Source: Bacteroidales bacterium (GTDB lineage Bacteria; Bacteroidota; Bacteroidia; Bacteroidales; Muribaculaceae). Taken from it: a stretch of 64,000 nucleotides of DNA. Both the position numbers and the translations under genes were made by a program. The stretch covers positions 62,001 through 126,000 of the forward strand of contig SUXI01000007.1 of the NCBI GenBank assembly GCA_015060975.1. The letters run 5' to 3'. Under the pieces are notes generated by a model. The model saw only the letters and a list, made by a program, of their open reading frames with translations. It had not been told where the DNA came from and did no database searches. Shown piece by piece: positions 15,503-23,464 of this stretch (positions within the stretch are counted from its first letter, which is position 1; every line of letters begins with the position of its first letter).

Positions 15503-17194
15503 TTAACGAATAAACTTATTAACACTCTTATTCCCATTTTTATTAATTGTGCGTACGATATATACGCCCATAGGAAAGTTTTCGCAATCTATTGTTGCGC
15601 TTGGTCCTGAAATTTTTGTTTGTATTAATTTGTATCCAGAGATTGTGTATATTTCTACAAAATCAATTTCATTTGATCCGGAAATATGAATAGAGCCATT
15701 TGCATAGTAAAATATATTATCATGAGTATTAATATCATCTACATTAGCTATTGAAGAATAAGCGGGAGAACTTTCGTAATAGTTTTTATCAAATGTGGTT
15801 ACTGCGAATCTCAAATTGGGATTTGTTGATGGATAAGAAAATGTTGTTTCTTTTACTATGTGACCTATAACATTTTGTGGATTATCTAAATCTACCGATG
15901 AGCCATCACTTAGATATACCGAATAATATTTTATTGGAGTTTCATTGATATCAAGTTCTGGAGTTTCCCAAGTGATGGTATATTCACCGTTGTAATATTC
16001 ATGTATTACATTTATAGGAGCATTAGGTTGGGTTATTCCATTATAATCCATAGGCACGATATGAGCCGGATATTTGAAATAATTATCTTTAAGCGCTTCA
16101 TATAAAGCGGCTATTTTGGGCTCAGACTCATCTATTACATGATCTGTGCGAAAAAAACACACACCCGAAGTCCCATTTTTAGCGCGTATTTTTTCTATTT
16201 GGTCAGTAACTACTGTCGTTTCCCAGTTATTTGAGTCAATCATTTTATAAGGAGCAAGACCAATTATGAGTTGACGACCTGCACAATTTGTCACCCAAGT
16301 TGACATATTTGGAGAGAACCCATAACTTTCATTCCAATACATTTGAGGAATTAGTAAGTCATGGTTTCCCGATTGCATCCATTGACAAGCATCTTGATAT
16401 ACACTTCCGTATGCAGTCATATTGCCATATCCTGATACGTTTTTGTATGTTCCAATAGGAGCGGCGCCAACTTTTATGTCGGGATTTATATCTTTTGCCA
16501 TTTCATAAAATTCAGCGATAAATGTATTGATATTTTGACGGCGCCAATCATCTTTTGGCAAGCCTTCAGGGTTGTATGTTGCATACGAATCGGCATCATC
16601 AAAATCAGAACCCGGATATCGTGTATAGTCGAAGTTGACTCCGTCATAATCGTAGTTGGTAATCAGTTCTCTATATACATTAAGAAGATATTCTCGAGTT
16701 TCAGGCAAACCAGGATCAAGATAATACGCTCCATTATAATTTACACATAATTCGGGATGTGATTTATATGGATGTTTAACGGCGTTATTTTTATATCTGT
16801 TAGCTTCGCTACTTGTCCCAATGCGATAAGGTACAATCCATGCATGGCACTCAAGATTTCGTTTGTGACATTCGTCAATAACAAATTCACTCACATCATA
16901 ACTCATTCCCTTTGCTCCATTACCGGTTACAGAGCTCATTGCCGGTTGCATTGTTGATTCCCACAATACATCACCTTTTACTTGGGCTTGAAAAATAATA
17001 GTGTTGAAATTTGCTGCTACAAGTTTATCTAAAATTTCACAAAGGTTTTCTTTTTGTGTTTCTACATCATATTTACTTTTAGGCCAATCCAAACCGCTAT
17101 TGGTTGTTAACCACACCGCTCTCACTTCATGTTTAGGTTGAGCTATGGCGGTAATACAGTAGATTAAAGCAATAATAAAGAATATTTTTCTCAT
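15503..17194 (-). CDS. Secreted glycosyl-hydrolase-like 10 (GHL10/DUF187) family protein
   Basis: About 563 residues. The ORF track starts at a TTG (17200), but the ATG at 17194 gives a cleaner signal peptide (MRKIFFIIALIYCITAIAQ). Residues ~20-375 form the GHL10 TIM-barrel: EVRAVWLTTNSGLDWP at the start, FQAQVKGDVLW, GVNFDYTRYPG with acidic residues at strand ends, and LLIPQMYWNE. A fibronectin-III-like module follows (~395-490). The last ~70 residues (FVEIYTISGYKLIQT, MGVYIVRTI) form a type IX sorting domain. The family is thought to act on surface polysaccharide or peptidoglycan-derived glycans, but no substrate can be assigned from sequence. A promoter (TAATTTTG) lies 28 bp upstream. Confidence 0.88.
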   Translation of the reverse strand: MRKIFFIIALIYCITAIAQPKHEVRAVWLTTNSGLDWPKSKYDVETQKENLCEILDKLVAANFNTIIFQAQVKGDVLWESTMQPAMSSVTGNGAKGMSYDVSEFVIDECHKRNLECHAWIVPYRIGTSSEANRYKNNAVKHPYKSHPELCVNYNGAYYLDPGLPETREYLLNVYRELITNYDYDGVNFDYTRYPGSDFDDADSYATYNPEGLPKDDWRRQNINTFIAEFYEMAKDINPDIKVGAAPIGTYKNVSGYGNMTAYGSVYQDACQWMQSGNHDLLIPQMYWNESYGFSPNMSTWVTNCAGRQLIIGLAPYKMIDSNNWETTVVTDQIEKIRAKNGTSGVCFFRTDHVIDESEPKIAALYEALKDNYFKYPAHIVPMDYNGITQPNAPINVIHEYYNGEYTITWETPELDINETPIKYYSVYLSDGSSVDLDNPQNVIGHIVKETTFSYPSTNPNLRFAVTTFDKNYYESSPAYSSIANVDDINTHDNIFYYANGSIHISGSNEIDFVEIYTISGYKLIQTKISGPSATIDCENFPMGVYIVRTINKNGNKSVNKFIR

Positions 17195-17221
17195 AAGCAA
17201 TTCATTCTAATTTAATTGCAA

Positions 17222-17253
17222 CAAAATTAATCAATAATAAGAATATACACAAA
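17222..17253 (-). promoter_or_regulatory. Promoter of the GHL10 gene
   Basis: On the minus strand, TTTG (17253-17250), 20 bp, TAATTTTG (17229-17222). Confidence 0.6.
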
Positions 17254-17329
17254 TTTTACTCTGTTAATAGTATAAATTAAATATCATCACTTTAATCAGT
17301 GATATTAAAATATATGGAAAATCGTGAAG

Positions 17330-17359
17330 TTGAAATTATGATAAAATTTACTAACTTTG
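17330..17359 (+). promoter_or_regulatory. Promoter of the DUF695 gene
   Basis: TTG (17330-17332), 19 bp, TAACTTTG (17352-17359), 28 bp before the ATG. Confidence 0.6.
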
Positions 17360-17387
17360 ACACAAAATAAAAATATAAATACATATT

Positions 17388-17828
17388 ATGGCAAAAGAGA
17401 ATGATTGGTGGACATCTCCAACGGAAAGTGAAAGCGGAAAATTAATTATGGTTACCGGTCGCAGAGATGTGGATAAATTTATGAAGAATCCTCGATTTAA
17501 TATCCGAGTTGAAGTATCATGGAAATATGATGGCGATTCTTCGGGTATGCCCGATTTTAATACATCGTCACTAATGGAGAAAGCACAAGAAGCCATTGAA
17601 AAAGAGTTTGAAAAAGACCCGGTAGCAGTGCTTACAGGCATATATACAGGTGACAATGAGCGTAATTGGGTGTTTTATACATTAAGCACGCATATATTTG
17701 GACGAAAAATTAATAATGCGCTTGCTCCTTTTGAATTGCTTCCTATAACAATTTATTGTGAAAATGATCCCGATTGGAATGAATATAAAGAAATGAAAGA
17801 ACTTTCAGAGATTGAAGCAGGGGATTAA
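17388..17828 (+). CDS. DUF695 domain-containing protein
   Basis: A 146-residue cytoplasmic protein. The pattern of an N-terminal DWWTSPTE, RVEVSWKYDGDSSGMPD in the middle, and VLTGIYTGDNERNWVFYT matches the DUF695 family (W-x-Y with a G-MP segment, then TG-x-R-W-x-FY). The function of the family is not known. It has no signal peptide, no membrane segment and no cysteine motif. It is acidic and ends in EIEAGD. It has a recognisable promoter and abuts tail-to-tail with the FAD oxidoreductase gene (2 bp apart) without a visible terminator, so opposing transcripts may overlap. Confidence 0.8.
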   Translation: MAKENDWWTSPTESESGKLIMVTGRRDVDKFMKNPRFNIRVEVSWKYDGDSSGMPDFNTSSLMEKAQEAIEKEFEKDPVAVLTGIYTGDNERNWVFYTLSTHIFGRKINNALAPFELLPITIYCENDPDWNEYKEMKELSEIEAGD

Positions 17829-17830
17829 TA

Positions 17831-19396
17831 TTAAGTTGTTATTAAATAATTAAATACAGCATCGGCGCAACGTTCGCCGTCGATGGCTGCCGATACGATA
17901 CCTCCTGCATATCCGGCACCTTCGCCACATGGGAATAAACCACGGATTTCAATGTGCATTAATGCATATTTATCTCGGGGAATTCTAATTGGGGCAGATG
18001 TGCGAGTTTCATCACCAATAAGAATAGCCTCATTGGTTAAGAATCCTTTTGATTTACGACCAAATTCTTTAAACCCTTTTTGTAATCGGGTTGATATGTG
18101 TTTTGGCAGTAATATGTCGATGCGTGCACAATGAATACCGGGAGCGTATGAAGTAGATGGCAAATCTTTTGATTCATATCCTTCAACAAAATCAATCATG
18201 CGTTGTGCGGGCGCATTTTGTGTGCCATCGCCCGATTCATAAAATTTTAGCTCTATATCTTCTTGAAATTTCAACATCTTCAGATTTCCGTATTTTTCAT
18301 ATTTAGGCAAATCTTCGGGAAGAACTTCCACTACCATGCCCGAATTAGCCCATTTTGTGCCGCGATTAGATGGTGACATACCGTTGACTACCATTTGCCC
18401 GGGTGCACTTGCTGCCGGAATGATAAAACCTCCGGGACACATGCAGAATGAATATACGGCACGACCGTCAACACGTGTTAGCATCGAATATTCGGCAGCG
18501 GGCAGATATTTGCCACGTCCGTTTTTGCTATGATATTGAATGCAATCGATGAGGTGTTGAGGGTGTTCCAATCTCACTCCAATGGCAATACCTTTTGGCT
18601 CGATTTTTACTTTTTTATCTTCAAGCATGTAATAAATGTCTCTTGCCGAATGTCCGGTAGCCAAAATCACCGGACCATGATAAATTTCGTTATTGGCACA
18701 TTTAACTCCTATTGATTCACCATTTGCTATTAAGAGTTCTGTTACTCGGGTTGAAAAATGAACCTCGCCACCACATTCAATAATGGTATTGCGCATCGCT
18801 TTTATCACAGTTGGTAATTTGTCGGTTCCTATATGTGGATGTGCGTCGATTAAAATATCTTGAGATGCTCCGTGTTGATGGAACACAGTAAGGATTTTTT
18901 CAACTGAACCGCGTTTTTTACTTCGTGTATATAGTTTGCCATCGGAATATGCGCCTGCACCTCCTTCGCCAAAACAATAATTGGAATCGGGGTCAACTAT
19001 ATTTTCACGAGCGATGCGGGCCATATCACGGCGACGTGAGTCAACATCTTTTCCTCGTTCAAGGATTATAGGGCAAAGACCTAATTCGATTAATCGCAAT
19101 GCGGCAAATAAACCGGCGGGTCCTGCGCCCACTACTATCACATGTTTTTTCCCTGCCACATTTTGATATTTAACAGGGGTTATTAATGAATCGGTTTCAG
19201 GACGTTCATTTATATAAACTTTAACTGAAAGGTTTATCATTACATTACGTTGACGGGCATCAATCGACCTTTTCACAATTTGCACTTTTGTTATTGAGTT
19301 TGCATCAATGTGTAATTGGGTTGAAACATAACCTAATAATCGAAGTTCCTCGTATGCTATTTCAGGAATAACCCTCAGTTGAAGTTCTTGAATCAT
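17831..19396 (-). CDS. FAD-dependent oxidoreductase (COG2509-type)
   Basis: A 521-residue flavoprotein. After an N-terminal ~85-residue domain it shows the FAD-binding dinucleotide fold VIVVGAGPAGLFAALRL (~90-106), the YCFGEGGAGAYSDGKLYTR segment specific to this family, ATGHSARDIY near the second FAD contact, and a C-terminal GEGAGYAGGIVSAAIDG loop. Such proteins are annotated as uncharacterised FAD-dependent dehydrogenases, and the physiological substrate is not known. It overlaps the upstream MATE gene by 4 bp (ATGA), so the two are translationally coupled. That pairing may reflect shared regulation rather than a shared pathway. Confidence 0.87.
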   Translation of the reverse strand: MIQELQLRVIPEIAYEELRLLGYVSTQLHIDANSITKVQIVKRSIDARQRNVMINLSVKVYINERPETDSLITPVKYQNVAGKKHVIVVGAGPAGLFAALRLIELGLCPIILERGKDVDSRRRDMARIARENIVDPDSNYCFGEGGAGAYSDGKLYTRSKKRGSVEKILTVFHQHGASQDILIDAHPHIGTDKLPTVIKAMRNTIIECGGEVHFSTRVTELLIANGESIGVKCANNEIYHGPVILATGHSARDIYYMLEDKKVKIEPKGIAIGVRLEHPQHLIDCIQYHSKNGRGKYLPAAEYSMLTRVDGRAVYSFCMCPGGFIIPAASAPGQMVVNGMSPSNRGTKWANSGMVVEVLPEDLPKYEKYGNLKMLKFQEDIELKFYESGDGTQNAPAQRMIDFVEGYESKDLPSTSYAPGIHCARIDILLPKHISTRLQKGFKEFGRKSKGFLTNEAILIGDETRTSAPIRIPRDKYALMHIEIRGLFPCGEGAGYAGGIVSAAIDGERCADAVFNYLITT

Positions 19397-20769
19397 AATC
19401 TTTGAATTAAATTTTTATTTTTGCGTCGCATAATTATGATTAATGTTATTATAGCCACAATAAATGCTAACAAATCCGACACTGCCAAACTTGTCCAAAC
19501 TCCCTCTACTCCCCATAACTTAGGGAAAATTAATAGGGTGGGGATTAAGAATATTAATTGTCGAGTTAATGATAGAAATATTGATATTCCCGGTTTGCCT
19601 ATTGCCTGGAAAAAATTTTGTATTACCACCTGTCCGCCTATGACGGCAAAGAACATGAAGCTGATTCTAAATCCGGTGGTGGAAATATCAATCAATGTTG
19701 CATCGGTTGCAAATAATGATGAAATTTCGCATGGTATAAGTTCTGCTACAATAAGCCCCATCGTTGTTACGAATATACCTACTACGAAACCTATATTTAA
19801 GGTGCGCTTCACTCTGTCCCAATTGTTGGCACCATAATTATATCCTAATATTGGTTGCATTCCTTGAGTGATGCCAAAAACAATCATTACAAACAACATA
19901 CCCACACGATTAACAATTCCGTAAGCGCCCACAGCAAGTTCTCCTTTGTCTCCACCGGTATCGAGTAATGCTTTATTGATAAATATCACAACAATGCATG
20001 CACACACATTCATTAAAAACGGAGGTAACCCAATTGTATATACGTTTTTTATTATCGACCAAGAAAAGTGATTATGAGATTTGTCAAAATGCACAAAACT
20101 TGTTTTTGCTTTGAAATGTTTGATATGCCACACCAATGCCACGGCTTGTCCGCAAATTGTGGCAAGCGCTGCACCGGCAATGCCCCATTTCAATATAAAA
20201 ATATATATAGGAGCCAATATGATGTTAATTAATACTGATAATAGAGCCGATTGCATTGCTTTCTTAGGATATCCGGTAGCACGCATCAAGTTGTTTAATA
20301 CTATAAATAAATATGAAATAGGGGTGCCATATAGTATTATTTTCATAAACTCGCGGGCATACTTTATTGTCGCATCTGTTGCACCAAAGAAATATAATAT
20401 TTCATCAATATATATCAATGATAATCCGCCAAACACTATTGAATGAACAAGACTCAATTTAACCACATTCGACAACACATTTGTTGCTCGTGAATAATCT
20501 TTTTGCCCTAAGAAAATAGAACTTATCGCCGAGCCTCCTGCTGCGATAAACACACAAAAAGCTATAACCAAATTCATTAATGGGAATGTGATTGCTAGTC
20601 CTGATATTGCCATTGTTCCAACTCCCTGACCAATGAATATGCTATCAACAATGTTATACAACGAAGTGGCAACGCTGGCAATAATGGCAGGCACCGAATA
20701 TTGGATTAATAGTTTCCCTATTGATTCGGTTCCTAATGTTATAGGTGTATTTGATGTTGTTTCAGCCAT
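19393..20769 (-). CDS. MATE family efflux transporter
   Basis: A 458-residue inner-membrane protein with about 12 hydrophobic helices arranged in two halves, the multidrug and toxin extrusion fold. Family-typical stretches include SIGKLLIQYSVPAIIASVATSLYNIVDSIFIGQ at the start (the first helix with its conserved Pro/Asn pattern) and YNYGANNWDRVKRTL in the second half. It should export cationic drugs or metabolites in exchange for Na+ or H+; the substrate cannot be told. It is the first gene of a two-gene unit with the FAD oxidoreductase (4-bp overlap). Its promoter region is shared divergently with the HAD phosphatase. Confidence 0.9.
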   Translation of the reverse strand: MAETTSNTPITLGTESIGKLLIQYSVPAIIASVATSLYNIVDSIFIGQGVGTMAISGLAITFPLMNLVIAFCVFIAAGGSAISSIFLGQKDYSRATNVLSNVVKLSLVHSIVFGGLSLIYIDEILYFFGATDATIKYAREFMKIILYGTPISYLFIVLNNLMRATGYPKKAMQSALLSVLINIILAPIYIFILKWGIAGAALATICGQAVALVWHIKHFKAKTSFVHFDKSHNHFSWSIIKNVYTIGLPPFLMNVCACIVVIFINKALLDTGGDKGELAVGAYGIVNRVGMLFVMIVFGITQGMQPILGYNYGANNWDRVKRTLNIGFVVGIFVTTMGLIVAELIPCEISSLFATDATLIDISTTGFRISFMFFAVIGGQVVIQNFFQAIGKPGISIFLSLTRQLIFLIPTLLIFPKLWGVEGVWTSLAVSDLLAFIVAIITLIIIMRRKNKNLIQRL

Positions 20770-20785
20770 AATATCAATTATTTTA

Positions 20786-20793
20786 CAAAATTA
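20786..20793 (-). promoter_or_regulatory. Putative -7 box for the MATE-oxidoreductase unit
   Basis: On the minus strand, TAATTTTG lies 16 bp before the MATE ATG. It faces away from a second TAATTTTG box serving the HAD gene. Confidence 0.45.
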
Positions 20794-20828
20794 ACTCAAA
20801 TCAATACAATAGTTGGCATTTTCAGTAT

Positions 20829-20836
20829 TAATTTTG
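20829..20836 (+). promoter_or_regulatory. Putative -7 box for the HAD phosphatase gene
   Basis: TAATTTTG lies 22 bp before the ATG. It is a mirror of the MATE box in the same 89-bp divergent spacer. Confidence 0.45.
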
Positions 20837-20858
20837 CGTAAAAATAAAACAATCGACA

Positions 20859-21494
20859 ATGAAAAAAGTAGGAGTATTATTTGATTTAGATGGAGTTTTG
20901 ATTGATAGTGAGGGACTTTACACCGAGTTTTGGGAGGATATAGAACAAATTTATCCCACCGGTGTCGAGAATTTCGCTCTCGTTATAAAAGGTAATGCTT
21001 TGTTCAAGATACTTGACACTTATTTCCCTAAAAATATACATCAGAATATTATTGATAAAGTGCATGAATTTGAGCATAACATCAAATATCCTATTTATGA
21101 TGGTGTGATGGATTTTCTCAAATCATTGAAAGAGCTGGGGATTCCCGCAGCAATTGTTACAAGTAGTGATGATGTGAAAATGAATGCTCTGTATGTCGAG
21201 TATCCTTTTTTTCGTCAATATTTCGATGTTGTCATAACCGGATCTGACGTTTCTGAATCAAAACCGCATCCGCAAGGTTACCTTATGGCGGCTGAGAGAA
21301 TAGGATGTGATCCTAAAGATTGTTATGTTTTTGAAGACTCGTTACAAGGACTTGATGCGGGAATGGCTGCCGGTGCCACTGTTATAGGATTGACCACAAG
21401 TAATTCTCGTGAGAAACTAATAAATAAAGCCCACGCACTGATTGACAGCTTCGCAGGCTTCAGTATCGACAAGATGCTTGCCGTTACGAAATAA
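20859..21494 (+). CDS. HAD superfamily hydrolase (subfamily IA, beta-phosphoglucomutase-like)
   Basis: A 211-residue cytoplasmic HAD enzyme. Motif I is FDLDGVLIDSEG (nucleophile Asp at ~8, acid/base two residues later), motif II is the Thr/Ser in AAIVTSSD, motif III is the Lys in ESKPHPQGY, and motif IV is CYVFEDSLQGLDAG. The helical cap between motifs I and II places it in subfamily IA with small sugar-phosphate phosphatases and beta-phosphoglucomutase. The substrate is not determined. It is monocistronic and convergent with nadC with only 3 bp between stops. Confidence 0.88.
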   Translation: MKKVGVLFDLDGVLIDSEGLYTEFWEDIEQIYPTGVENFALVIKGNALFKILDTYFPKNIHQNIIDKVHEFEHNIKYPIYDGVMDFLKSLKELGIPAAIVTSSDDVKMNALYVEYPFFRQYFDVVITGSDVSESKPHPQGYLMAAERIGCDPKDCYVFEDSLQGLDAGMAAGATVIGLTTSNSREKLINKAHALIDSFAGFSIDKMLAVTK

Positions 21495-21497
21495 TAT

Positions 21498-22343
21498 TTA
21501 GCAAGCTTTAAAGCTCATATCCAAACCTTTTACCGAGTGGGTTAATGCTCCTACCGATATGAAATCGACACCGCATTCGCCGTATGCGCGGAGTGTGTCG
21601 ATAGTAATACCTCCCGAAGATTCTATTTCAACGGCTCCATTTATCAACTTCACTGCTTCGCGGGTGCGTTCGGGAGTGAAATTGTCGAGCATTATACGGT
21701 CAACTCCCACCTCAAGGGCTTGGCGAATTTCATCTTCATTTCGCACTTCAAGCTCTATTTTAAGGTTGCGACCGGTTTCTTTGCAATATTTTTTTGCCGA
21801 CTCTACAGCTTCTTTTATCCCTCCGGCAAAATCAACATGATTGTCTTTTATTAATATCATGTCAAACAATCCAATCCGATGATTGCATCCGCCACCTATT
21901 CTCACAGCCTCTTTTTCAAGCATGCGCAATCCCGGAGTCGTTTTGCGGGTGTCGAGCACCTTTGTTTTCAATCCGTCAAGCAATTTTTGATATTTGGCTG
22001 TAACGGTTGCTATGCCGCTCATGCGTTGCATGATGTTGAGCATCACACGTTCGGTTTGCAACAATGAACGCACTCTGCCTTCAACCTCAAATGCAATGTC
22101 GCCGGGCTTAACCTCTGCACCGTCATTTATATATACGGTCATTTTTAATTCGGGGTCAAACTTATCAAACACTTTTTTTGCCATTTCCACACCGGCAATA
22201 ATCCCCGGTTCTTTCACTATAAGGCGCTGTTTCCCCATCGCATCGGCAGGGATAGTGCTTAATGTGGTGTGGTCGCCATCGCCCACATCTTCGGCAAACG
22301 CCAATGTCAACAAATCATCTATTAGTTCGTCTTTGGTTTTCAT
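21498..22343 (-). CDS. nadC: Nicotinate-nucleotide pyrophosphorylase (quinolinate phosphoribosyltransferase)
   Basis: A 281-residue enzyme converting quinolinate and PRPP to nicotinate mononucleotide in de novo NAD synthesis. Characteristic segments are DVGDGDHTT near the N-terminus, RMSGIAT, VLDTRKTTPGLR (phosphate/quinolinate-binding Arg/Lys), EKEAVRIGGGCNHRIGL, LIKDNHV, LEVEVRNEDE-like LELEVRNED, and the ESSGGI / DFISVGALTHS phosphate loop. The length is normal. nadA and nadB are not nearby. Its likely promoter is the TAACTTTG box at 22366-22373. Confidence 0.94.
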   Translation of the reverse strand: MKTKDELIDDLLTLAFAEDVGDGDHTTLSTIPADAMGKQRLIVKEPGIIAGVEMAKKVFDKFDPELKMTVYINDGAEVKPGDIAFEVEGRVRSLLQTERVMLNIMQRMSGIATVTAKYQKLLDGLKTKVLDTRKTTPGLRMLEKEAVRIGGGCNHRIGLFDMILIKDNHVDFAGGIKEAVESAKKYCKETGRNLKIELEVRNEDEIRQALEVGVDRIMLDNFTPERTREAVKLINGAVEIESSGGITIDTLRAYGECGVDFISVGALTHSVKGLDMSFKAC

Positions 22344-22365
22344 ATCAATATATTTATATTTTTCA

Positions 22366-22373
22366 CAAAGTTA
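22366..22373 (-). promoter_or_regulatory. Putative -7 box of the nadC promoter
   Basis: On the minus strand, TAACTTTG lies 23 bp before the ATG, with a weak -33 match 20 bp upstream. Confidence 0.5.
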
Positions 22374-22680
22374 AAGGAATTTCTATAAATTACCCAATTC
22401 TTTACTTGAAAAATCTTATTATTATAATAAGCCTAAACGCCTAATTCTATTAATGTTAATTTTTTGTCCATTGAATAAAGGTCTTGCTTACAGAATAAAC
22501 GTTATCTATAGCGTTTGCTAGATAGTTACTGAATATTATTAAGTGTTATTTCTTGCTAAAACGCTCTGCCTCAATAGCTTCATATTTGTATTTATTGGAT
22601 TTTTATTATTTTTGTTTATTGAAATTGCACACCTATTTATTGAAAATATTCATTGATTATTAATTTCAAACAAAACATTC
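22374..22680. other. AT-rich spacer upstream of the LRR pseudogene
   Basis: About 300 bp between nadC and the pseudogene with no ORF of note. It probably carries the former promoter of the pseudogene, but no box matches the consensus well. I see no stable hairpin. Confidence 0.4.
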
Positions 22681-23370
22681 ATGAAAATCATTTTACATTT
22701 ATCAAAAACACTTTTTTCTCTCGGTTTATTATTTACTATGAGTAGTAATGTTTTTGCCCACGACTTTGAAGTCGATGTTATTTTTTACAACTTCATTGAC
22801 AAAATCGCAAATACTGTCGAAGTCACTTATAAAGGTGATGATTTTTTTAGTTATGACAATGAATATGCCGGTGCGGTGATTATACCTTCTTCAGTAACTG
22901 AAATTGGAGACCATGCGTTCGTAAGTTGCTCAGAACTGACATCCGTTACCATTCCCAACTCAGTGAATTAGATTGGCATTCAAGCATTATACTATTGCAA
23001 TAGCTTAACCTCAATAACTATCCCAAAATCTGTAGCAGAGATTGGTTGGCGTGCATTCTATGGTTGCTCCTTTAATTCAGTAACATCTTATAGCGAAACA
23101 CCTCCAACGTGTGGAGGAACTGTATTTGAAGGCTAGTATTCGGCGGCGTTAGTGGTGCCAGAGGGCTCTAAAAAGGATTACGCTAATGCTGATGAATGGT
23201 GTAAATTTTCAAATATACAAGAGATTGCCGGGGTGGAAGGAATTGAAACCGACAACAATGCCATTGAGGTGGCTCGTTATGATATTCATGGGCGATTGCT
23301 TGCAGAGCCTGCATAGGGCATCATCATCAAGATGAGCGATGGCTCAACCCACAAAGTAATGGTGAAATAG
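22681..23370 (+). pseudogene. BspA-type LRR protein gene with three in-frame TAG stops
   Basis: The reading frame from the ATG at 22681 stays open for 230 codons to a TAG at 23370, except for three TAG codons at 22969-22971, 23134-23136 and 23314-23316. There is no frameshift. The conceptual product parallels the intact LRR protein at 50902-51762: same AHDFEVD start after the signal peptide, same IGxxAFxxC repeat units, same VEGIE / RYDIHGRLL C-terminal tail. By alignment with that paralogue the second stop replaces a Ser and the third the Lys of EPTKG; the first sits between repeat residues. Only the first 96 residues can be made normally, without the C-terminal sorting tail. It is most simply a recently decayed paralogue. 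Confidence 0.85.
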
Positions 23371-23407
23371 TGAATTGAAAATAAATACTGAGCAGTATAT
23401 TATATTT

Positions 23408-23444
23408 AAAGGGAGATATGCCGAAAAATGGTATATCTCCCTTT
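23408..23444. terminator. Bidirectional hairpin between the LRR pseudogene and htpG
   Basis: A stem of about 15 bp, AAAGGGAGATATGCC / GGTATATCTCCCTTT, lies between convergent genes. The T-tracts are short on both sides, so it is a modest terminator for both. Confidence 0.6.
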
Positions 23445-23464
23445 AAGGTATTAACGTTTTAGTT

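Noticed and set aside
15023-15610. Plus-strand ORFs around the DUF3127 gene
   Set aside because: They run antisense to the DUF3127 and GHL10 genes and have no recognisable features.
22681-23370. Global TAG recoding or an amber-suppressed gene
   Set aside because: lysA (TAG at 4235) and other intact genes in the window end in TAG, so TAG is a normal stop here. A decayed gene is simpler, although a local suppressor cannot be excluded.
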